A program made the translations under genes and the position numbers. Of a stretch of DNA of 64,000 nucleotides, positions 1-7,175 are shown in pieces. Positions within the stretch are counted from its first letter, which is position 1; every line of letters starts with the position of its first letter. The notes under the pieces were generated by a model, which had not been told where the DNA came from, made no database searches, and saw nothing but the letters and a program-made list of their open reading frames with translations. Origin of the DNA: a virus; the IMG/VR virus record IMGVR_UViG_3300042876_000250, positions 1 to 64,000 of that record, one strand, 5' to 3'.

Positions 1-99
1 GGCCTGGATGCGGAGGTAGTCCTCTTTGAGGTCGCGCAGGCGGGCGATGGCTGCGGGCTTGAATTGGGTGTGGATGGCGTAGCGGTTGGTCTTGGACAT
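1..99 (-). CDS. Hypothetical early protein, N-terminal fragment cut by window edge
   Basis: The reading frame starts at the ATG whose complement ends at 99 and runs off the left edge after 33 codons with no stop. It begins MSKTNRYAIHTQF and continues with a basic/acidic, probably helical stretch (RLRDLKEDY). A strong ribosome site (AAAGGAGAACC) lies just upstream in the same style as the neighbouring minus-strand genes, which supports the start. I do not recognise the family, and the remainder lies outside the window. Confidence 0.6.
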   Translation of the reverse strand, partial: MSKTNRYAIHTQFKPAAIARLRDLKEDYLRIQA

Positions 100-113
100 G
101 GCGGGTTCTCCTT

Positions 114-338
114 TCAGGCGTAGGTGCAGAACTCTTGGCTTGCGTACTCGGCGGCTTTGCTGGCGCTCCAGTCGCGCATCACTTGCAGCAGGCCGCTCTT
201 GGTTTCAGCGGCGCAGACTTCCGTCTCCAGGCTGTTGTAGAGCCGCCAGTTGCGGTCGCCGTACAGTTTCTCCAGCGTGAAGGCGTGGTTGTGCAGGCTG
301 ACGCGGTAGCGTCCTGGGCTGAGCTTGGTGGATTTCAT
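114..338 (-). CDS. Hypothetical early protein, 74 aa
   Basis: The start chosen is the internal ATG at 338, giving MKSTKLSPGRYRVSLHN, because AAAGGAGAACCCGCC stands directly before it; a longer frame starting at 356 has no such site. The protein has alternating polar/hydrophobic segments (GRYRVSLHNHAFTLEKL, DRNWRLYNSLETEVC) that look like a small beta-rich fold. No family is recognised. It sits 14 bp after the next gene upstream in a run of small early genes that use the same leader motif, so co-transcription is likely. Confidence 0.6.
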   Translation of the reverse strand: MKSTKLSPGRYRVSLHNHAFTLEKLYGDRNWRLYNSLETEVCAAETKSGLLQVMRDWSASKAAEYASQEFCTYA

Positions 339-352
339 GGCGGGTTCTCCTT

Positions 353-550
353 TCATTCGCAGAGGCAGTCGAAGTAGGTCTGGATGGCGTCCTCGTCTTC
401 CAGCTTGGCGGTCTCGCCGTAGAAGTGGTCGGCGTCGTGGTCTTGGAACCAGAGAGAGTCGCCCGTGGCTTGGTGCGTGACCTCGTAGGCCCAGCCGTTG
501 CCGTGGCTTGTGATGTGGAATCGCCCGGTGGGCGTGGTGAATTGCAGCAT
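353..550 (-). CDS. Hypothetical early protein, 65 aa
   Basis: The frame stays open upstream to 760, but the upstream part is Ser/Thr/Pro-rich shadow translation. The ATG at 550 follows TTTGGAGAACGCACC and gives a sensible 65-residue protein starting MLQFTTPTGRFHI. It contains the phrase WAYEVTHQATGDSLWFQDHDADHFYG and an acidic C-terminus (KLEDEDAIQTYFDCLCE). It looks like a small beta-sandwich protein; no family is recognised. It lies in the same minus-strand string as its neighbours. Confidence 0.6.
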   Translation of the reverse strand: MLQFTTPTGRFHITSHGNGWAYEVTHQATGDSLWFQDHDADHFYGETAKLEDEDAIQTYFDCLCE

Positions 551-620
551 GGTGCGTTCTCCAAAGGTTGTCGGGCAGGATTGCCCCCTCAGCCCTGCAC
601 GCAAGGCTGAGAGAGTTTCC

Positions 621-803
621 TCAAGAGTTGATGGCGCGGGCGTAGAGCGCTCGCTTGAACTCGAACTTGGCGTGCTCGAAGTTGAAGCTGCGGTTGAACT
701 GGCGCTCGCGCTCCCTGCGTTCGGCTTGTTCTTTGGCGGCTTCGGCATCGCCTTGGGCAATCCACTCGGCGAGTTCTTGGCATGTGCTGGGGAGTTTGTT
801 CAT
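621..803 (-). CDS. Hypothetical early protein, 60 aa
   Basis: Sixty residues starting MNKLPSTCQELAEWIAQ, with a charged helical middle (EQAERRERERQFNR) and C-terminus KFEFKRALYARAINS. The start is supported by TTTTGGAGAACACACC immediately upstream. Its 147-bp upstream spacer holds three hairpins, each followed by a T-run on this strand, so expression may be separated from the upstream gene by termination or attenuation. Function unknown. Confidence 0.6.
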   Translation of the reverse strand: MNKLPSTCQELAEWIAQGDAEAAKEQAERRERERQFNRSFNFEHAKFEFKRALYARAINS

Positions 804-823
804 GGTGTGTTCTCCAAAAGAAA

Positions 824-840
824 GAGTCTTGCTCAGACTC
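824..840 (-). terminator. Hairpin with T-rich tail, terminator-like (hairpin 3 of 3)
   Basis: Perfect 6-bp arms GAGTCT/AGACTC are separated by 5 nt. On the minus strand the stem is followed by TTTCTTTT and then directly by the ribosome site of the gene at 621-803. It could act as a weak intrinsic terminator or attenuator, or could mask translation signals. Confidence 0.35.
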
Positions 841-897
841 GGGTTGACAGGAAAGGAAATAGCGGCCGGGCCTCACGCCCTGCGCCGCCAGGAAAAA

Positions 898-913
898 GTG
901 AGTGTGCACTCAC
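898..913 (-). terminator. Hairpin GTGAGTG/CACTCAC plus T-run, terminator-like (hairpin 2 of 3)
   Basis: Perfect 7-bp arms with a 2-nt centre; on the minus strand the stem is followed by TTTTTCC. It lies between the stop of the gene at 951-1343 and the gene at 621-803, so it is placed to end transcription of the former. The two-base loop means the real stem would be one or two pairs shorter. Confidence 0.4.
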
Positions 914-930
914 TCCACGGGAAAAAACTC

Positions 931-947
931 GCTGACAGGTTGTCAGC
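931..947. repeat. Palindromic repeat copy 1 (GCTGACA-N3-TGTCAGC)
   Basis: First of five copies of a 17-bp palindrome found only in the early regions. Here the minus strand reads the stem and then CGAGTTTTTT, so this copy could also work as an intrinsic terminator just after the stop of the gene at 951-1343. Confidence 0.7.
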
Positions 948-950
948 AAC

Positions 951-1343
951 TTACAGGGCAGCAAGCTGGGCCTTGAAGCTGCGCTTCTCACCGGCAGACA
1001 GCTTCGCGTAGTCGGCCAGCAGCTTGGCCACGAGGTCGGCCTTGGCTTTGGTCTTGGCCTTGGCGGGCTTGGTGTCCACGCTCGGGAAGCACACGGCCAG
1101 CACGCGGTACATGGCGCGCTCGGCGTCAGAGTTACGCGGCAGCATGTCACCGCGCTGGCCCTGGGTGATGGCGGCCTTGTACTTCTTGCTGGCCCACTCC
1201 ATCGCCAGTGGCTTGGCCGTGGCTTTGTCGCCGATGCCCAGCTTCAACAGGCGCTCGGTGAAACTCGCTGACGTGTTGTCAGCATCGTTGAAGACGGCGA
1301 AGGCAGCGGCTTTGGTGGCGGCAGTGAGTTTGAATTGAGACAT
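951..1343 (-). CDS. Hypothetical early protein, 130 aa, first gene left of the control region
   Basis: A 130-residue protein starting MSQFKLTAATKAAAF, with ACTGGAGAACCACC before the ATG. The N-terminal half looks globular and alpha-helical (FTERLLKLGIGDKATAKPLAMEWASKKY as two segments). The C-terminal third is a Lys/Ala-rich helix (KPAKAKTKAKADLVAKLL) that could bind nucleic acid. It is the gene nearest the divergent control region and would be transcribed leftwards from it; a TACAAT hexamer lies at 1404-1409. A copy of the early-region palindrome lies inside its coding sequence (1267-1283, encoding ADNTSAS). No family is recognised. Confidence 0.65.
   Translation of the reverse strand: MSQFKLTAATKAAAFAVFNDADNTSASFTERLLKLGIGDKATAKPLAMEWASKKYKAAITQGQRGDMLPRNSDAERAMYRVLAVCFPSVDTKPAKAKTKAKADLVAKLLADYAKLSAGEKRSFKAQLAAL
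1267..1283. repeat. Palindromic repeat copy 2 (one mismatch), inside a CDS
   Basis: GCTGACG-TGT-TGTCAGC with the CGAGTT flank seen at other copies. It lies within the N-terminal coding part of the gene at 951-1343, so the DNA or RNA motif is kept despite coding constraints. Confidence 0.6.
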
Positions 1344-1403
1344 GGTGGTTCTCCAGTAGTGAGGTTGAGTATCGGCAGGGCGAACTCCCTAACCGATGAC
1401 TCT

Positions 1404-1409
1404 ATTGTA
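1404..1409 (-). promoter_or_regulatory. Candidate -10 hexamer TACAAT for the leftward gene
   Basis: TACAAT reads on the minus strand about 60 bp before the ATG at 1343. It is preceded by CGTGTTTAGG, which resembles the sequence before an identical TACAAT at 63719-63724 ahead of another leftward gene. No good TTGACA is present at 16-18 bp, so a phage activator or a weak promoter would be needed. Confidence 0.25.
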
Positions 1410-1629
1410 CCTAAACACGTTTCAGAGCAGCCCTGGCAGCGGCTGGCGGCGAATGCTTTTGGCTACACATCGACCCCACCGTGGGGTGGGAACCCCTTTT
1501 TGGGCGTGCGGCGGCGTCATTACATGAACACTGTTCCACACCCGCTCCCACAACTTTGTAAAACGTTTGCCCAAACAACTCGCCCAGAGCTAAACATCCT
1601 ACCAAAGGGCGTCTATATAAAAATTAGGG

Positions 1630-1652
1630 AAGTTATCGCCGGACGATAACTT
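1630..1652. promoter_or_regulatory. Perfect inverted repeat AAGTTATCG-N5-CGATAACTT, operator-like
   Basis: Nine-base perfect arms around CCGGA lie just after an AT-rich TATATAAAA tract and upstream of the terminase operon. The symmetric arms with a short spacer suit a dimeric repressor or activator site. No T-tract follows, so a terminator is unlikely. The XRE-type protein encoded at 42947-43225 is one possible binder, which is speculation. Confidence 0.4.
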
Positions 1653-1716
1653 TGCCCTGGCTCCAAATTTTTCAAAAAATTTTGGAAAACCTGTGTCAAA
1701 CGCTGGCCAAAGAAAA

Positions 1717-1743
1717 GGCCCGGGTGTTTTCACACGCCGGGCC
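1717..1743 (-). terminator. Strong GC hairpin with T-rich tail on minus strand
   Basis: GGCCCGGGTGT pairs with ACAC-g-CCGGGCC around a 4-nt loop (one bulged base). Read on the minus strand the stem is followed by TTTTCTTT, the form of an intrinsic terminator. It would stop leftward transcripts arising from the terminase side; on the plus strand it would form a stable leader hairpin upstream of the terminase gene. Confidence 0.4.
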
Positions 1744-1868
1744 CAACACCTTCAACCAACAAGGAAAGCAAAATGAAACAAGGAGGAGCAGTTGCTTGCA
1801 CAACGGCTCGATGAAAGTGTACATTACGCCCCAACGAGGTATCAAGGGGGCAACCCCAGCCTGCGCAT

Positions 1869-2480
1869 ATGTTTGAACACTTGGTGCAATTCGAGCCGGA
1901 AGTCACACCGCCCGGAAAACTGACCACGCTGGAAAACGCGGGGCCGGAACAACTGTTGGCTGCCCAGACTGCCACGGCATCCTGGCTGGAAGAGATTGGT
2001 GCACCGCCAGACGAGGCGGTCGAGTTGGAAGTGGAGAAGTCCCGCGCCCGCACGGCGTTCTCCGCGCTCACCACAAACACCAACACGCTCGACCAGAAGG
2101 CCGCGCTCGTCACCCTCAAGACCCCCGAAGCTGTCCGGCACCTTACAGGCATGCTCACGGCCTACGACTGGGAGTTTGTCGAGCAGGCCAAGGAGCTGCG
2201 CGGGTACACGGTCGCCAAGATCGTGGAGGAAACCACCAACCCGAACCCCAACATCCGCCTCAAAGCGCTTCAGCTTCTGGGCAAGGTCACAGAAGTGGGC
2301 CTCTTCACCGAGAAGATCGAGGTCAAGCAAGCTCCCGCCAGCGACGCGGAGCTGGACGCCCGCATCAAAGAGAAGCTGGGCAAGTTCATGGGTGTGGTTG
2401 ATGTAATCGACATCAGTCAGCGGGAAGAAACCATCGAAAACGCTGAAGAAAAGCCCGCCCAAGAGGGCAGCGCCGAGTGA
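1869..2480 (+). CDS. terS: Terminase small subunit (probable)
   Basis: A 203-residue protein directly before the large terminase, overlapping it by 4 bp (GTGA), so the two are translationally coupled. The small subunit recognises the packaging site and regulates the large subunit. The helical core includes LRGYTVAKIVEET and NIRLKALQLLGKVTEVGLF, a pattern I associate with phage small terminases. The C-terminus is acidic (EETIENAEEKPAQEGSAE), as expected for a partner-binding tail. No clear ribosome site precedes the ATG; AAGGGGG lies about 20 bp upstream. The identification rests mainly on position and this helical pattern. Confidence 0.75.
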   Translation: MFEHLVQFEPEVTPPGKLTTLENAGPEQLLAAQTATASWLEEIGAPPDEAVELEVEKSRARTAFSALTTNTNTLDQKAALVTLKTPEAVRHLTGMLTAYDWEFVEQAKELRGYTVAKIVEETTNPNPNIRLKALQLLGKVTEVGLFTEKIEVKQAPASDAELDARIKEKLGKFMGVVDVIDISQREETIENAEEKPAQEGSAE

Positions 2481-4009
2481 AAACCCTAACTTCGTTGACG
2501 AAGTTGGAGCTTGAGGCGCTCCAGAAGGCCCTGCCGCTGATGTCAGCGCAGGAAAAGGCCGAGCTGCTGGCTGATCTTGAGGAGCGGGAAAAGCGCACGC
2601 GTCTGGCAGCAGCCCAGGACAACATGCTCGGGTTCGCCAGCGCGGTGTACCCAGGCTTCAAGATCGGGCCGCACCACAAAAAGCTGGCCAAAATATTCAC
2701 GGACGTGATCGAGGGGCGCAAAAAGCGCGTCATCATCAACATCGCCCCGCGTATGGGGAAGTCCGAGTTCTCCAGCTACCTGTTCCCGGCGTATTTCTTG
2801 GGCAAATACCCCGAGAAGAAGATCATCATGGGCACGCACACGGCGGGCCTGTCGGAGGACTTCGGCCGCAGGATCAGAAACCTGCTGGACACGGAGGAGT
2901 ACCGCGAGATTTTCCCCGCCACGGTGGTGGCAGACGACCAGAAAGCTGCGGGCAAGTGGTCTACGAGCGTCGGCGGCCAGTATTACGCAGCCGGTGTGGG
3001 CGGCGCGCTGGCCGGACGGGGTGCTGACCTGTTCGTGATTGACGATCCGCACTCCGAGCAGGACGTAAAAACCAACAGCCGACTGGCATTCGACACCGCG
3101 TGGTCGTGGTTCCAGACGGGCCCGCTTCAGCGCTTGATGCCGGGCGGCGCGATCATAATCATCATGACGCGCTGGTCGCTGCTCGACCTCACCGGCCGTC
3201 TCATCGACTACCAGACAAAGAACCCGGACTCAATCCCGTGGGAGATTGTTGAACTCCCGGCGATCCTCCATGAGGACACGCCCAACGAGAAGTCCCTCTG
3301 GCCGGAGCAGTGGCCGCTGGCCTCGCTCAAGGCAACCAAGGCCTCGCTCGACCCGAAGTACTGGAACGCCCAGTACATGCAGCAGCCCACTTCCGACAGC
3401 TCGGCGGTCATCAGCAGGAAGAGCTGGCGTATTTGGGAAGGCGAGAACCCACCGCCGTGCGACTACGTGATTCAGTCCTGGGATACGGCCTTTGAGACCA
3501 AGAACTCCTCCGACTACAGCGCCTGCACCACCTGGGGCGTGTTCTACAACGAGGAGGAGGGCAACAGCCCGCAGGTCATCCTGCTCGACGCGTTCAAGGA
3601 CAGGATGGCGTTCCCAGAACTCAAGCAAATCGCGCTCAAGCACTACAAAGAGTGGGAGCCAGACGCGTTCATCGTGGAGAAGAAGGCGGCCGGTGCACCC
3701 TTGATCCAAGAGCTGCGTCAGATGGGCATCCCGGTTCAGGAGTTTTCACCGAGCCGGGGAAATGACAAAATGGTGCGGGTTAACGCCGTGGCCGATTTGT
3801 TTTCCTCCGGAAAAGTATGGGCCCCGGATACGCGCTGGGCCCGGGAAGTCATCGAAGAAATCGCCGCGTTCCCCGTCGGAGAGCACGACGACTATGTGGA
3901 CACGACAACTCAGGCGCTGCTGCGCTATCGCCAAGGGGGGTTCATCGCGCTGGACAGCGACGAGCCCGAGGACAGGTTTTTCCAGCGTCGCAGGGCGGCG
4001 TACTACTGA
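2477..4009 (+). CDS. terL: Terminase large subunit
   Basis: A 510-residue packaging motor with both domains visible. The ATPase part has a phage-type Walker A (PRMGKSE, residues 91-97) and Walker B (LFVIDDP, about 185-191), and the RNase H-like nuclease part contains QSWDTAFE, DAFIVEKKAAG and GEHDDYVDTTTQA, which would supply the acidic metal ligands. It pumps DNA into the procapsid at the portal and cuts concatemers. The start is GTG within the stop of the small subunit gene. Length and motif order are normal for the family. Confidence 0.95.
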   Translation: MKTLTSLTKLELEALQKALPLMSAQEKAELLADLEEREKRTRLAAAQDNMLGFASAVYPGFKIGPHHKKLAKIFTDVIEGRKKRVIINIAPRMGKSEFSSYLFPAYFLGKYPEKKIIMGTHTAGLSEDFGRRIRNLLDTEEYREIFPATVVADDQKAAGKWSTSVGGQYYAAGVGGALAGRGADLFVIDDPHSEQDVKTNSRLAFDTAWSWFQTGPLQRLMPGGAIIIIMTRWSLLDLTGRLIDYQTKNPDSIPWEIVELPAILHEDTPNEKSLWPEQWPLASLKATKASLDPKYWNAQYMQQPTSDSSAVISRKSWRIWEGENPPPCDYVIQSWDTAFETKNSSDYSACTTWGVFYNEEEGNSPQVILLDAFKDRMAFPELKQIALKHYKEWEPDAFIVEKKAAGAPLIQELRQMGIPVQEFSPSRGNDKMVRVNAVADLFSSGKVWAPDTRWAREVIEEIAAFPVGEHDDYVDTTTQALLRYRQGGFIALDSDEPEDRFFQRRRAAYY

Positions 4010-4028
4010 GTTTTGAAAAGGATCGCGC

Positions 4029-6545
4029 ATGGCCACGAATATCGACAAAGCCCTCTTTCAAGCCCCGCAAGGCATTGATGCCGCAGGCGCGGACGAGGAG
4101 GCCCTGGAGATTGAGATCGTTGACCCGGAGGAGGTGAACATCCACGCCGACGGCCTGGACATCTCGATCACCAAAGAAGAGCCCACGCTCGATGATTTCG
4201 ACTCCAACCTCGCCGAGTACCTAGACGAAGGCGTGATGTCTTCGCAAGTCTCGGAGTTGGCCAGCGCCATCGACAACGACAAGAACTCCCGCAAGGACTG
4301 GGAGAAGGCTTATGTTACAGGTCTGAAACTTTTGGGTTTACAGATTGAAGAGCGCACGGAGCCGTGGGACGGCGCGTCGGGTGTCTTTCATCCCATGATT
4401 ACCGAGGCGGTGGTCAAGTTCCAGTCGGAGACCATCACCGAGACGTTCCCGGCCCAGGGCCCGGTGAAAACCAAGATCGTCGGCCGCCAGACTCCGGCCA
4501 AGCAAGAAGCCGCTGTTCGGGTGCAGGAGGACATGAACTTCCAGCTCACCGAGAAGATGCAGGAGTTCCGCCCCGAGCATGAGCGCATGCTGTGGTCGCT
4601 GCCTGCCACCGGCAGCGCCTTCAAGAAGGTGTACTACGACCCGAACCTGGGTCGTCAGGTCTCCATCTTCATCCCGGCCGAGGACATCATCCTGCCCTAC
4701 GGCACCTCGGACATCCAGACTGCGCACCGCGTCTCGCACGTCATGCGTAAGACCGAGGACGAGATCAAGAAGCTCCAGATGCAGGGCTTCTACCGCGATG
4801 TGGACATCGGCTCGCCCGAGAAGAACATCGACGACATCAACCGCGCCAAGGACAAAGAGACCGGGTTCACCGACCTCAACGACGACAGGTACACCCTGAT
4901 CGAGTCGCACGCCGACCTCGTGCTGGAGGACGACCCGTACTGCGTGCGGGACGAAGAAGGCGAGCCTGCTGGCATCGCGCTGCCGTACGTGGTCACGTAC
5001 ATCAAGGGCACGAACACGGTGCTGGCCATCCGCCGTAACTGGCGGGAGGATGACGAGCTGCACCTCAAGCGCCAGCACTTCGTCCACTACCAGTACATCC
5101 CGGGCTTCGGTGCCTACGGCTTCGGCCTGTTCCACCTGATCGGTGGCTTTGCCAACTCGGCAACCAGCCTGATGCGCCAGCTCATCGACGCGGGCACGCT
5201 GTCGAACCTGCCCGGTGGCCTCAAGAGCCGGGGCCTGCGTATCAAGGGCGACGACACGCCGATTGCTCCGGGCGAGTTCCGCGACGTGGACATCGGCTCG
5301 GGCAGCCTGCGCGACAACATCCTGCCGCTGCCGTACAAAGAGCCCTCGGCCACCCTGTTCAACCTGCTCCAGACTGTGGTGGAGGAGGGTCGCCGGTTCG
5401 CCGCCACGGCGGACATGAAGGTCTCGGACATGTCGGCCCAGGCCCCGGTGGGAACGACCCTGGCCCTGCTGGAGCGCCAGCTCAAAGTCCTCACCGCCGT
5501 CCAGGCCCGGGTGCACTACTCCCTCAAGCAGGAGCTTCAGCTCCTCAAGGCAATCATCCGCGACTACACGGACGACGAGTACAGCTACGAGCCCGACGCC
5601 AACAAGGACGAGGGCGACCTGCGCCGGGTCAAGAAGTCGGACTACGACATCGTTGAGGTCATCCCGGTCAGCGATCCGAACGCCGCCACCCTCTCCCAGC
5701 GTCTGGTGCAGTACCAAGCGGTCATCCAGCTTTCGCAGACGGCCCCGGACATCTACAACCTGCCGCAGCTCCACCGGGGCATGCTGGAGGTTCTAGGCAT
5801 CCGCAACGCTGACAAGCTGGTGCCGCTGCCCGACGACCAGAAGCCCAAAGACCCGGTGTCTGAGAACGTGGCGGCCCTCAAGGGCGAACCGCTCAAGGCG
5901 TTCCAGTACCAAGATCACGAGTCCCACATCAAGGTGCACACCGCCGCGATGCAAGACCCGATCATCATGCAGCTTGTGGGACAGAACCCCCGCGCCCCGC
6001 AGATTCAGGCTGCCATGATGGCGCACATTGCCGAGCACGTCGGCTTTGCCTACCGCCAGAAGATTGAGCAGCAACTGGGCATGGCCCTGCCGCCCGACGA
6101 CGAGAAGCTGCCCCCGCAGATCGAGCTGTCGCTCTCGCAGATGATGGCTCAGGCTGCGCAGCAGGTGCTCCAGCAGTCGCAGACCATGGCGGCCCAGCAG
6201 CAGGCACAGCAGCAAGCCCAAGACCCGGTGCTCCAGATGCAGCAGCAAGAGTTGCAGCTCAAGCAGCAGGAGCTTCAGATCAAGGCGCAGAAGCTGCAAC
6301 TGGACTCCCAGGCCATGCAGCAGGACATGGCGCTCAAGGACAAGCAGATGCAGGTCAACGCGGCGACCAAGGCCGACGAGATCGCACTGAAAGAAAAAGC
6401 CCTCCAAGTGGACGCGGCCTACAAGGCTGACCAACTGGCCGCGCAGCAAGAACGCGAAGGTACCCGCATGGGTATCGACATTGCGAAGGCGAAAGCCGCT
6501 GAACGTGCGAGAGCACAAAACCCCGGAGGTAAGTCCAACAAATGA
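4029..6545 (+). CDS. Portal protein
   Basis: An 838-residue protein immediately after the large terminase with AAGGA at the ribosome site. The N-terminal third contains WEKAYVTGLKLLGL and EPWDGASGVFHPM, phrases typical of large portal proteins in short-tailed phages. The protein forms the dodecameric DNA gate at one capsid vertex and docks terminase, then the tail. The last 170 residues are extremely Gln-rich and helical (QQVLQQSQTMAAQQQAQQ then QMQQQELQLKQQELQ), predicting the long C-terminal coiled-coil barrel known from P22-type portals. Confidence 0.9.
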   Translation: MATNIDKALFQAPQGIDAAGADEEALEIEIVDPEEVNIHADGLDISITKEEPTLDDFDSNLAEYLDEGVMSSQVSELASAIDNDKNSRKDWEKAYVTGLKLLGLQIEERTEPWDGASGVFHPMITEAVVKFQSETITETFPAQGPVKTKIVGRQTPAKQEAAVRVQEDMNFQLTEKMQEFRPEHERMLWSLPATGSAFKKVYYDPNLGRQVSIFIPAEDIILPYGTSDIQTAHRVSHVMRKTEDEIKKLQMQGFYRDVDIGSPEKNIDDINRAKDKETGFTDLNDDRYTLIESHADLVLEDDPYCVRDEEGEPAGIALPYVVTYIKGTNTVLAIRRNWREDDELHLKRQHFVHYQYIPGFGAYGFGLFHLIGGFANSATSLMRQLIDAGTLSNLPGGLKSRGLRIKGDDTPIAPGEFRDVDIGSGSLRDNILPLPYKEPSATLFNLLQTVVEEGRRFAATADMKVSDMSAQAPVGTTLALLERQLKVLTAVQARVHYSLKQELQLLKAIIRDYTDDEYSYEPDANKDEGDLRRVKKSDYDIVEVIPVSDPNAATLSQRLVQYQAVIQLSQTAPDIYNLPQLHRGMLEVLGIRNADKLVPLPDDQKPKDPVSENVAALKGEPLKAFQYQDHESHIKVHTAAMQDPIIMQLVGQNPRAPQIQAAMMAHIAEHVGFAYRQKIEQQLGMALPPDDEKLPPQIELSLSQMMAQAAQQVLQQSQTMAAQQQAQQQAQDPVLQMQQQELQLKQQELQIKAQKLQLDSQAMQQDMALKDKQMQVNAATKADEIALKEKALQVDAAYKADQLAAQQEREGTRMGIDIAKAKAAERARAQNPGGKSNK

Positions 6546-6736
6546 TCCATGAGTTCGCACGCGTACTGCGCGAGAAGCTACGCACCGACATGAACAACTA
6601 CGCCGATGACATGGCTGGGGGTTCGTGCCGCTCTTTTGACGAATACCAAAAACTCTGCGGTGTGATCCAAGGTCTCGCCATCGCGGAGCGTTATCTCCTC
6701 GACCTTGCAGAGAAAGTAGAGAAATCCGATGAGTGA
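6542..6736 (+). CDS. Hypothetical small protein between portal and GroES-like gene, 64 aa
   Basis: Sixty-four residues starting MIHEFARVLREKL, overlapping the portal stop (ATGA) and the next gene by 8 bp. It is helical and charged (EKLRTDMNNYADDMAGG, AERYLLDLAEKVEKSDE). It is probably a small structural or assembly helper. No family is recognised, and tight coupling in the morphogenesis operon is the only clue. Confidence 0.75.
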   Translation: MIHEFARVLREKLRTDMNNYADDMAGGSCRSFDEYQKLCGVIQGLAIAERYLLDLAEKVEKSDE

Positions 6737-7163
6737 ATCTGGCCTGATTCTTCCCCCGGGCGTGTCCATGCCTGCGACCATTCAACCCAAAGACACCCAG
6801 GACGAGAGCATTCCTGCGGAGCAGAAGGCGACCTCGCTGCCTGACCCGACTGGCTGGAAGCTCCTGTGCATCGTGCCGGACGTGTCTGACACGTTCGAGA
6901 ACTCCAGCATCGTGAAAGCCGAGAGCTTCATGAAGCAGGAGGAGCACGCGACCACCGTGCTGTTCGTGCTCAAGGTTGGCCCCGACGCATACAAAGACCC
7001 GGCCAAGTTCCCCAACGGTGCTTGGTGCAAAGAAGGCGACTTCATTCTCACCCGTACCTATTCTGGTACGCGTTTCAAAATCTTCGGGAAGGAGTTCCGT
7101 CTCCTGAACGACGACCAAGTGGACGCTGTTGTCCAAGACCCTCGCGGCATCACCCGCGCCTAA
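6729..7163 (+). CDS. GroES/Cpn10-like co-chaperonin (probable)
   Basis: A 144-residue protein. The segment TGWKLLCIVPDVSDTFENS resembles the opening strand of Cpn10 (a short motif ending in K-x-D). The block GDFILTRTYSGTRFKIFGKE followed by LLNDDQVDAVVQD matches the Cpn10 C-terminal roof and barrel pattern (G-D-x-V-x-x-x-x-Y-x-G ... D-x-x-A-V). Such proteins would cap host GroEL and widen its folding chamber, as T4 Gp31 does for its capsid protein. Position between portal and scaffold fits a role in capsid folding. A mobile loop is expected near residues 55-75. The call is from motifs only. Confidence 0.7.
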   Translation: MSESGLILPPGVSMPATIQPKDTQDESIPAEQKATSLPDPTGWKLLCIVPDVSDTFENSSIVKAESFMKQEEHATTVLFVLKVGPDAYKDPAKFPNGAWCKEGDFILTRTYSGTRFKIFGKEFRLLNDDQVDAVVQDPRGITRA

Positions 7164-7175
7164 ATAGGAGTAAGC

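Larger units (their letters stand above)
1344..1868. promoter_or_regulatory. Divergent control region between early (left) and late (right) genes
   Basis: A 525-bp stretch with no convincing gene, between the start of the leftward gene at 1343 and the rightward terminase at 1869. Seen in order: TACAAT on the minus strand at 1404-1409, suited as a -10 for the leftward gene; a G/C hairpin followed by TTTTT at 1474-1501; the AT-rich tract TATATAAAAA near 1612-1621; a perfect 9-bp inverted repeat at 1630-1652; and a strong GC hairpin at 1717-1743. A 13-codon ORF with AAGGAAAG upstream (1773-1814) could be a leader peptide but is unsupported. I found no consensus -35/-10 pair for the rightward operon. 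Confidence 0.5.

Noticed and set aside
1335-1649. Plus-strand frame across the left control region
   Set aside because: No ribosome site, starts over the minus-strand gene start and has no protein-like regularity; the TATATAAAA tract and operator-like repeat lie in it.
1773-1814. Possible 13-residue leader peptide (MKQGGAVACTTAR) before the terminase gene
   Set aside because: It has AAGGAAAG upstream, but there is no attenuator logic or conservation to support it; kept only as a remark in the control region.
4338-5774. Long minus-strand frames inside the portal, capsid and other GC-rich late genes
   Set aside because: They mirror the codon structure of the plus-strand genes and lack ribosome sites and recognisable protein patterns; they are antisense shadows.
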